NCBI GenBank assembly: GCA_028716845.1
Contig: JAQUPF010000002.1
Location: forward strand, 185,201-249,200
DNA length: 64,000 nt
Reading direction: 5' to 3'
Source of the DNA: a bacterium
Lineage (GTDB): Bacteria > Auribacterota > Tritonobacteria > UBA1439
Shown: positions 56,842-64,000 of the stretch, in pieces
Position numbering within the stretch: the first letter of the stretch is position 1
Layout: each line of letters opens with the position of its first letter
The notes under the pieces: generated by a model
Database searches by the model: none
What the model was told of the DNA's origin: nothing
What the model saw: the letters and a program-made list of their open reading frames with translations, nothing else
Translations under genes and position numbers: made by a program

Positions 56842-57951
56842 ATGTGGACGGCCGTCTATGCCTACCTGTTCGCCCTCGCGCTCGGGACGGCCCTGCTCCT
56901 GACGCCGCTCGCCGCCCGCCTGGCCCGGCGGACGGGCGTCATGGACCTCCCGGGGGGGAGGAAGCCGCACGCGACGCCGACGCCGCTCCTCGGCGGCGCG
57001 GCGATCCTCGCGGCCGTGGCCTTCCCCCTCCTCCTCAACGCCGCGCTCGCGCGGACCGCCGTCTCGACCGGCGCGGCCGCCCGGCTCCTCCCGGCGGAGA
57101 TCGCCGCGCACCTGGAGGGCGCCCTCTCCGTCTTCCCGGCGCTCGCCGCGATCCTCCTCGGCGGACTCGTCATCTTCCTCCTCGGCCTCTGGGATGACCT
57201 GCGCGACCTCCCGCCCCGCGTGAAGCTCCTCGGCCAGGTCATGGTCGCCCTCATGCTCGTCGCCCTCGACGTCCGCGCGACCGTCTTCGTCCCCGGCATC
57301 TGGTTCAGCGCGGCGGTCACCGTCGCGTGGGTGGTCCTCATCACGAACGCCTTCAACCTCCTCGACAACATGGACGGCCTCTGCGCCGGCGTGGCGGTCG
57401 TCGCCGCGGCGGTCTTCTGGTCGATCGCGGCCCGGGGCGGGAACTACCTCATCGCCTCCCTCCTCGCCGTCTTCGCGGGCGCCCTCGTCGGCTTCCTGCG
57501 CCACAACTTCCACCCCGCGGCGATCTTCATGGGGGACGCCGGGAGCATGTTCGTCGGGTACATGATGGCGGTCCTCACGATCATGCAGACGTACTACGAC
57601 CCCTCGACCGACCGGCCGCTCGCCGTGCTGAGCCCCGCGGTCATCCTCGCCGTCCCCCTCTACGACACGCTCTCCGTCGTCGTCATCAGGACGTTCCGGG
57701 GCGAGAGCGTCTTCGCCGCCGACCGCCGGCACTTCTCGCACCGCCTGCGCGCGCTCGGCATGCCGGTCCCCGCCGCCGTCCTCTTCATCTGCCTCGTCAC
57801 GCTCTGCACCGCCCTCGGGGCGACCTTCCTGCCCCGCGTGGGGTGGGGGGGCGGCGCGGTCGTCCTCGCCCAGACGGCCCTCATGCTCTCGATCATCGCG
57901 GTCCTCGAGTACGTCGGCGGGCGCGGGGGGGGCGATGCCTGGAGCCGCTAG
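56842..57951 (+). CDS. Undecaprenyl-phosphate sugar-1-phosphate transferase (WecA/MraY superfamily)
   Basis: RKPHATPTPLLGGAAI; LGLWDDLRDLPPRVKLLGQ; NAFNLLDNMDGLCAGVA; FMGDAGSMFVGYMMA. Confidence 0.92.
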   Translation: MWTAVYAYLFALALGTALLLTPLAARLARRTGVMDLPGGRKPHATPTPLLGGAAILAAVAFPLLLNAALARTAVSTGAAARLLPAEIAAHLEGALSVFPALAAILLGGLVIFLLGLWDDLRDLPPRVKLLGQVMVALMLVALDVRATVFVPGIWFSAAVTVAWVVLITNAFNLLDNMDGLCAGVAVVAAAVFWSIAARGGNYLIASLLAVFAGALVGFLRHNFHPAAIFMGDAGSMFVGYMMAVLTIMQTYYDPSTDRPLAVLSPAVILAVPLYDTLSVVVIRTFRGESVFAADRRHFSHRLRALGMPVPAAVLFICLVTLCTALGATFLPRVGWGGGAVVLAQTALMLSIIAVLEYVGGRGGGDAWSR

Positions 57952-59956
57952 CGCGCTCGCGCGGCGGATGCCGGCCGCCGCCGGGGCCGTCCTCTGCGGC
58001 GCGCTGCTCCTCCGGGCGCTCTGGTCGGGCGTGACCTTCCCCGAGAGCAACGCCGTCATCCTCCTGCTCCTCGCCGCGCCGCTCGCCGCCCTGCTCCTCG
58101 CCGCCGCGCTCGATCCCCGCGGCGAGTGGCGGCTCGACGGGCGCGACCTGTGCCTCCTCGGCTATTTCCTCGCCGTCCTGGCGCTCGCGGCCGCCTCGCC
58201 GCGGCGCTGGCTCGCGAGGGATTTCCTCCACCAGACGGCCGCCTGCACCGCCGCCTGGTTCCTCGCCGCGCGGCTCCGCTCCGAGGAGGGCCCCCGGCGC
58301 GCGGTCATCGCCGGCCTCGTGTCGGCCGCGTTCATCGTCTCCCTCTTCGGCCTCTACCAGCGGTTCCGGGGCCTCGAGGAGACGCGGCTGCTGCTCGACC
58401 GGATCGGGGGCGGCGCGGCGATGGGCGCCGCGCTCGCGAGCAGGGTGCAGTCGCGCGCCGTCTTCTCGACCTTCTTCTTCCCGAACGCCCTCGCCGGCTA
58501 CCTGATCGTCGTCATCCCCCTCGCGGCGATGCTCCCGTTCTGCCGGCGGGCGGAGGCCCGCCCGGTCGCCGTCGGCGCGTGCCTGATCGCGCTCGCCGTC
58601 ACGCCCGCCGCGACCGCGGTCTTCTCCGACCTCGCCGCGCGGCCGCTCCTCCCGCTGCTCCTCTGGGCGGGGCTCGCCGCAATGCTCGCCTGCGTCGCGC
58701 GCGCCCGGCGGCGGCTCCCGCTCGCCGCGGCGCTCGCACCGCTCGCCCTCGCCCCGCTCTGGGCGCTCGCGCTGACGGCCTCCGAGGGGGCGTGGGCCGC
58801 CGGCCTCCTCGCGGCGATCGCCGGCCTCCTCCTCGCCGCGGGCCGCCGCCGCGCGGCCGCCGCCCTGCTCGTCGCGGCGGGGCTCGCCGCCGCCGCCGCG
58901 TTCGTCGCGGGCGCCCTGCCGGGAGACCTGGGCGAGAGCATGGGCGCGCGGCTGGGCTACTGGCGCGCCGCGGCCTCGATATGGCGGCGGAACCCCCTCC
59001 TGGGTGCCGGGCCCGGCTCGTTCGTCGTGGAGTACGCGCGCGTCCGGTCGCCGACGTCGGAGGAAGGGCGCCTCGCCCACAGCGCCTACCTCTGCCTCGC
59101 CGCCGAGACGGGGGCCGTCGGCCTCGCCGCGTTCCTCCTCTTCTGGGGCGCCGTCGTCCGCCGCCTCTCGGCCGCCGCCGCGGGGCGCGAGCCGCTCGCG
59201 GTCGCCGCCTGCATCGCCTCGCTCGCCTTCCTCATCCACGGCGCGGTGGACGTCGGCCTGAACGACCCGTCGATCACGCTCGCCGCCTGGGTGATCGCCG
59301 GTCTCGGGGCGCCGGCGGCCGGGAGGACCCGGAGGGCGGGGCGTGCGGCCTGCCTCGCCGCGGCCGCGGCGGTCGCCGCGGCGGCGGCGGCATGCGTCGC
59401 TCCGCACGCGGCGGCCGAGTGGCGCTGCATCAGGGCGGCGCGGCTCGAGCGGGCGGGGATGCCGGAGCGGGCGGCGGAGGAGATCCGGAGGGCGATCGCG
59501 ACGGAGCCGGGAAACCCCGTCTACTGGAGCCGCCTCGGCGGCCTCGAGGGGCGGCGGGGGAGAGACGACCTCGCCCTCGACGCCCTGGCGCGGGCCGCGG
59601 CCGCGGGCGACGGGGTCCCCTCGCACCACCTGCGGCACGCCGTCGCCCTCCGGCGGCTCGGGGGCGGGGCGGACGCGGCGGCGGAACTGGCGCGGGCGGT
59701 CGCGGGGAGCCCCGCGGACGCGGACATGCGGCTGCTCCTCGCCTTCTGGCTGGAAAGCGATGGCAGGCGGGACGAGGCTCTGGTACAATACCGCGCGGGG
59801 CTCGAGCTCATCAGGGCGGCGCGCGCCGTTCCGCGCAGGATCCGCAGTCACGGCCCCGAGGAGTACGCGCGGCTCGAGGCGCTCGTCGCCGGGCGGATCC
59901 TGGAGCTCGAGGAGACGGGCCGCGGGGGCACGAACCCGGCGGGGGAGCGGCGATGA
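57935..59956 (+). CDS. O-antigen-ligase/polymerase-like membrane protein with TPR-like tail
   Basis: Multiple [23 protein letters not shown]...[14 protein letters not shown]-term TPR-like helices. Confidence 0.8.
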   Translation: MPGAASALARRMPAAAGAVLCGALLLRALWSGVTFPESNAVILLLLAAPLAALLLAAALDPRGEWRLDGRDLCLLGYFLAVLALAAASPRRWLARDFLHQTAACTAAWFLAARLRSEEGPRRAVIAGLVSAAFIVSLFGLYQRFRGLEETRLLLDRIGGGAAMGAALASRVQSRAVFSTFFFPNALAGYLIVVIPLAAMLPFCRRAEARPVAVGACLIALAVTPAATAVFSDLAARPLLPLLLWAGLAAMLACVARARRRLPLAAALAPLALAPLWALALTASEGAWAAGLLAAIAGLLLAAGRRRAAAALLVAAGLAAAAAFVAGALPGDLGESMGARLGYWRAAASIWRRNPLLGAGPGSFVVEYARVRSPTSEEGRLAHSAYLCLAAETGAVGLAAFLLFWGAVVRRLSAAAAGREPLAVAACIASLAFLIHGAVDVGLNDPSITLAAWVIAGLGAPAAGRTRRAGRAACLAAAAAVAAAAAACVAPHAAAEWRCIRAARLERAGMPERAAEEIRRAIATEPGNPVYWSRLGGLEGRRGRDDLALDALARAAAAGDGVPSHHLRHAVALRRLGGGADAAAELARAVAGSPADADMRLLLAFWLESDGRRDEALVQYRAGLELIRAARAVPRRIRSHGPEEYARLEALVAGRILELEETGRGGTNPAGERR

Positions 59957-60405
59957 AGATCCTGGTCATCCACGGGCCGAACCTCCATCTCCTCGGGCGG
60001 CGGGAGCCGGAGATCTACGGCGGCGCCACGCTCGATGAGATCGACGCCGAGCTCCGCCGGCTCGCCGCGGCCGAAGGGATCGGCATCGAGATCGTCCAGT
60101 CGAACCACGAGGGGGAGATCGTGGAGCGGATCGGCGCCGCCTCGGCGTCGTTCGACTCGATCCTCATCAACCCCGCGGCCTACACCCACACGAGCGTGGC
60201 GATCCGGGACGCGATCCTCGCCGCGACGATCCCCGCCGTCGAGGTGCACCTGTCCAATATCTACGCCCGGGAGGAGTTCCGGCGAACGTCGCTCATCGCC
60301 CCCGTGGCGGCCGGCCAGGTGTCCGGCTTCGGCGCTATGAGCTACTATCTCGGCTTCAGGGCGGCCGCCGCGCTGGCGAGGGGGCGGTCGCATGCGGCGG
60401 GCTGA
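59953..60405 (+). CDS. aroQ: 3-dehydroquinate dehydratase, type II
   Basis: [61 protein letters not shown]. Confidence 0.95.
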   Translation: MKILVIHGPNLHLLGRREPEIYGGATLDEIDAELRRLAAAEGIGIEIVQSNHEGEIVERIGAASASFDSILINPAAYTHTSVAIRDAILAATIPAVEVHLSNIYAREEFRRTSLIAPVAAGQVSGFGAMSYYLGFRAAAALARGRSHAAG

Positions 60406-61477
60406 CCGTCTAGGGAGACTCCTCGCCCTCCTCCGCGCCGAACGCCTCGACGGGCTCCTCGTCACGAGCATTCCCAACATCCGCTACCTCACCGGCTTCA
60501 CCGGGAGCGCCGCGCATCTCGCCGTCGCCCCCCGCCGCACGCTCCTCCTCACCGATTCCCGCTACGGCCTCCAGGCGTCGCGCGAGGCCGGCCGCATCCG
60601 CGTCCGCGTCGTCGAGGCGGGGGGGCTTCCCGCCGCCGTCGGCGAGTGGGCGCGCGCCGCCGGGGCGGGCCGCCTCGGCTTCGAGGCCGATGTGCTCTCC
60701 TGGGGCGCGCACCGTCGGGTCCGGCGGGCGCTCCCCCGCGGCTGCGCCCTCGTTCCCGCCGCCGCGCCGGTCGAGCGGCTCCGGGTGGTCAAGGACCGCG
60801 GCGAGCTCCGGGCGCTCCGGCGGGCGGCCCGCATCGCCGACCGCGTGATGGCGGCGGCGGCGGCGCTCCTCCGCCCCGGCATGACCGAGGAGGCCGCGGC
60901 CGCCGCGATCGAGCGGATCGCCCGGGAGCGCGGGGCCGAGGGGACGGCGTTCCGCCCGATCGTCGCCTGCGGGCCGGCCGGCGCCATGCCCCATCACCGC
61001 CCGGGCCCCGCGCGTCTCGTGCCGGGCCGGCCGATCATCGTCGACCTCGGCGTCCGGGTCGGGGGGTACAATTCCGACTTGACCCGCACCTTCATTTTGG
61101 GTAGATTGACCCCACGGTATCGGGAAGTCTTCGAGGCGGTGCGCGAAGCGCAACGCGCTGCGCTGCAGGAAATAAGGGAAGGGGCGGAGGCGTGCCGCGT
61201 CGACGCCGCGGCGCGGGCGGCGCTCGCCGCGCGCGGCTTCGGGCGCTCCTTCGGCCACGCCCTCGGCCACGGCGTCGGCCTCGAGGTCCACGAGGCGCCC
61301 CGCATCGGCGGGGAGAGCGCCGCGCGGCTCCTCGAGGGGATGGTCTGCACCGTCGAACCGGGCGTGTACCTGCCGGGCTGGGGCGGTGTGCGGATCGAGG
61401 ACATGGTGCTCGTCGGCCCGCGCGGGTGCGCCGAGCTCACCTCGTCGCCGAAGGGCATCACGGAGAGCGTGCCATGA
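60392..61477 (+). CDS. Xaa-Pro aminopeptidase family (M24)
   Basis: [77 protein letters not shown]. Confidence 0.93.
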   Translation: MRRADRLGRLLALLRAERLDGLLVTSIPNIRYLTGFTGSAAHLAVAPRRTLLLTDSRYGLQASREAGRIRVRVVEAGGLPAAVGEWARAAGAGRLGFEADVLSWGAHRRVRRALPRGCALVPAAAPVERLRVVKDRGELRALRRAARIADRVMAAAAALLRPGMTEEAAAAAIERIARERGAEGTAFRPIVACGPAGAMPHHRPGPARLVPGRPIIVDLGVRVGGYNSDLTRTFILGRLTPRYREVFEAVREAQRAALQEIREGAEACRVDAAARAALAARGFGRSFGHALGHGVGLEVHEAPRIGGESAARLLEGMVCTVEPGVYLPGWGGVRIEDMVLVGPRGCAELTSSPKGITESVP

Positions 61478-61902
61478 ACATCAAGGAGATACGAGAGATC
61501 ATCGCCCTGATGAACGAGAACGAGGTGACCGAGTTCACGATCGAGCGGGAGGGGTTCAAGCTCTGCATCAGGAAGGCGGGGGGGGCCGGGGCCGTCGCGG
61601 CGCCCGCACCCGCCGCCGTCTCCGCCGCCGTGCCGGCGCCCGCCCCCGCCGCCGCGGAGGCGGCCGAGGGGCAGTACATCGTCTCGCCGATGGTGGGCAC
61701 CTACTACGCCGCCCCCGCACCCGACGCGCCCCCGTACGTGAAGGTCGGCCAGGAGGTCGACGAGGAGACGGTCGTCTGCCTCATCGAGGCGATGAAGGTG
61801 CTCAACGAGATCAAGGCCGAGCGGAAGGGGAGGATCGTCGAGGTGCTCGCCGAGAACGGCGAGCCGGTCGAGTTCGGCAAGAAGCTCTTCCGGATCGCCT
61901 GA
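61474..61902 (+). CDS. accB: Acetyl-CoA carboxylase biotin carboxyl carrier protein
   Basis: [41 protein letters not shown]. Confidence 0.95.
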   Translation: MNIKEIREIIALMNENEVTEFTIEREGFKLCIRKAGGAGAVAAPAPAAVSAAVPAPAPAAAEAAEGQYIVSPMVGTYYAAPAPDAPPYVKVGQEVDEETVVCLIEAMKVLNEIKAERKGRIVEVLAENGEPVEFGKKLFRIA

Positions 61903-61930
61903 CCGCCCCTCCCTCCCGCCGGGACGCCGT

Positions 61931-63289
61931 ATGTTCAAGAAGATCCTCATCGCGAACCGCGGCGAGATCGCCCTCCGGGTGATCCGGGCCTGCCGGGAGC
62001 TCGGCATCCGCTCCGTGGCGGTCTACTCCGAGGCGGACGTCCACTCGATGCACGTCCGGCTCGCCGACGAGGCGATCTGCATCGGCCCGGCCGCCTGCGC
62101 GAGGAGCTACCTCAACATCGCCGCCATCATCAGCGCGGCGGAGATCGCGGACGTCGAGGCGATCCATCCGGGCTACGGCTTCCTCGCCGAGAACGCGCAC
62201 TTCGCCGAGATCTGCGAGAGCTGCGGCATCCGGTTCATCGGCCCCCGCCCGGAACACATCCGGCTGATGGGCGACAAGGTCGAGGCCCTCAAGGCCGTCC
62301 GGGCGGCGGGGATCGCCGCGCTGCCCGGCAGCGACGGCGTCGTGGACGACCGGGACGAGGCGCTCCGGATCGCCCGGCGCCTCGGCTACCCGGTGATGAT
62401 CAAGTCCGTCGGCGGCGGCGGCGGTCGGGGGATGCGGATCGCCCACAACGACGTGAGCCTCGCGAACGCCTTCCTCACGGCCCAGGCGGAGTCGGAGGCC
62501 GCCTGCGGCAATCCCGCCATCTACATCGAGAAGCAGCTCGAGCGCCCCCGCCACGTCGAGGTCCAGATCCTCGCCGACCGCGCGGGCACCGTCATCCACC
62601 TCAACGAGCGGGACTGCAGCGTCCAGCGGCGGCACCAGAAGCTCATCGAGGAGTCCCCCTCCCCCCGCATGACGCCGCGGCTCCGGGCACGGATGGGCCG
62701 GGCCGCCGTGCGCATCGCCTCGGCGATCGGCTACGTGAACGCCGGCACGGTGGAGTTCCTCCTCGACAGGAGGGATCGGTTCTACTTCCTGGAGATGAAC
62801 ACCCGCGTCCAGGTGGAGCACCCGGTGACGGAGATCGTGACGCAGACGGACATCGTCAAGGAGCAGATCCGCATCGCCGCGGGGGACCGGCTCGGCGTCG
62901 CCCAGGCCGGCGTCCGCATCCACGGCCACGCGATCGAGTGCCGCATCAACGCGGAGGACTGGGAGCGGGATTTCGCCCCCTGCGCCGGGAGGGTGAGCCT
63001 CTACAGCCCGCCGGGCGGCCCGGGGGTGCGGGTCGACTCGCACGTCTACGCCGGCTACGAGATCCCCCCGTTCTACGACTCGATGGTGGCGAAGGTGATC
63101 TGCGTCGGCCACACGAGGGAGAGCGCGGTGCGGCGGATGCAGCGCGCCCTCGAGGAGTACGTCATCGAGGGAATCAAGACGACGATCCCCCTCCATCGGC
63201 TCATCCTGGCGGATCCGCGGTTCCGGAAGGGGAAGTACTACACGGACCTCGTCGACGGCCTGCTGGAGGTCCAGGCGAAGAAGGCCTGA
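61931..63289 (+). CDS. accC: Acetyl-CoA carboxylase biotin carboxylase subunit
   Basis: [53 protein letters not shown]. Confidence 0.96.
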   Translation: MFKKILIANRGEIALRVIRACRELGIRSVAVYSEADVHSMHVRLADEAICIGPAACARSYLNIAAIISAAEIADVEAIHPGYGFLAENAHFAEICESCGIRFIGPRPEHIRLMGDKVEALKAVRAAGIAALPGSDGVVDDRDEALRIARRLGYPVMIKSVGGGGGRGMRIAHNDVSLANAFLTAQAESEAACGNPAIYIEKQLERPRHVEVQILADRAGTVIHLNERDCSVQRRHQKLIEESPSPRMTPRLRARMGRAAVRIASAIGYVNAGTVEFLLDRRDRFYFLEMNTRVQVEHPVTEIVTQTDIVKEQIRIAAGDRLGVAQAGVRIHGHAIECRINAEDWERDFAPCAGRVSLYSPPGGPGVRVDSHVYAGYEIPPFYDSMVAKVICVGHTRESAVRRMQRALEEYVIEGIKTTIPLHRLILADPRFRKGKYYTDLVDGLLEVQAKKA

Positions 63290-63309
63290 CAGGGGAGGGC
63301 GGAGAAGGC

Positions 63310-63861
63310 ATGAATCTCGCGAGATCGATCATCCTCGTGGTCTTCACGGTGTGCGCGCTGTTCCTCGGCGTCATCCTCATCTGGGACTTCCTCGCCGAGG
63401 CGGGGCTCGTCGCGATGCCGTTCGACATCGTGGAGACCGTCCGGACGGTCTCCTCGTCGCCGTGGAACGGCCGGATCGGCCTCGCCCTGGTCGCCGCCGC
63501 GGCGGCGCTCATCGTCCTCAGGACGCGGGAGCTCAGGCGGGAGCAGTGCATCGCCTTCGACAACCCCGGCGGCGAGGTCGCCATCTCCATGGACGCCGTC
63601 GAGGATTTCATCCGGCGCGCCGGCGGCGAGTTCGCGGGCGTCAAGGGCCTCGTCCCGCGCATCCACGCGGGCGCGGAGGGGATCGGCATCCACGTCCGCA
63701 TGGACATATGGGAGGGGACGAACATCCCGCGGCTGAGCGAGGAGATGCAGAACGCGATCAAGAACCGGGTGCAGGACTCCCTCGGGATCAACGTCGCCTC
63801 CGTGAGCGTGAGCGTCGGGAAGATCGTGAGCGGCGGCGGCGCCGACGAGACGGAGGAGTGA
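63310..63861 (+). CDS. Asp23/AmaP-like membrane protein
   Basis: Two N-terminal TMs then GEVAISMDAVEDFIRRAG...IHVRMDIWEGTNIPRLSEEMQNAIKNRVQDSLGINVASVSVSVGKI. Confidence 0.7.
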   Translation: MNLARSIILVVFTVCALFLGVILIWDFLAEAGLVAMPFDIVETVRTVSSSPWNGRIGLALVAAAAALIVLRTRELRREQCIAFDNPGGEVAISMDAVEDFIRRAGGEFAGVKGLVPRIHAGAEGIGIHVRMDIWEGTNIPRLSEEMQNAIKNRVQDSLGINVASVSVSVGKIVSGGGADETEE

Positions 63862-63893
63862 CGGGCCGCCGGGGGATCGGGGAGGGGGTTCGG

Positions 63894-64000
63894 ATGAGGA
63901 AGACGATCGGGGTGCTCACCGGCGGGGGCGACTGCCCCGGCCTCAACGCCGTGATCGCCGGTGTCGTCCGCGCCGCCGAGGCGGAGGGGTGGGCGGTCCT
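63894..64000 (+). CDS. 6-phosphofructokinase N-terminus (truncated by window end)
   Basis: [36 protein letters not shown]; absent from supplied ORF track. Confidence 0.85.
   Translation, partial: [35 protein letters not shown]

Overview
64 kb, high-GC bacterial chromosomal window, densely coded, with about 59 protein-coding genes called and the first and last gene truncated. I recognised no rRNA, tRNA, CRISPR array or transposase. Recognisable blocks: (i) cvpA-nif3-dnaG-rpoD-malonyl-CoA decarboxylase operon (minus strand); (ii) grpE-dnaJ-rsmE-mtaB operon (minus); (iii) two large secreted multidomain proteins (PQQ-type beta-propeller blades, Pro/Thr linkers, parallel beta-helix, shared C-terminal domain); (iv) assorted housekeeping and accessory genes (uridine-kinase-like, ATP-grasp, NrnA-like DHH, HAD, dcd, NUDIX, thiD); (v) surface-polysaccharide locus (rmlC-like/rmlA/rmlB/rmlD, glycosyltransferases, asnB, WecA/MraY-like, O-antigen-ligase-like); (vi) aroQ-pepP-accB-accC-(Asp23-like)-pfkA. 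The most striking unexplained signal is a family of modular, dyad-symmetric interspersed elements in about 13 of the longer intergenic gaps. Their ends are 10-bp-phased ACGGAT/ATCCGT arrays. Internally they carry interchangeable short-period cassettes (several different 7-mers and a 9-mer). Two copies are near-identical over ~340 bp in inverted orientation 13 kb apart. Other leads: a 778-bp essentially identical tract shared by the two beta-helix genes, an LMW-phosphatase-like protein lacking its catalytic Cys, a metallopeptidase + ATP-grasp pair, an AT-hook-bearing SH3-like protein, and an acid phosphatase + OB-fold fusion. All family calls come from reading motifs by eye; no database search was run.
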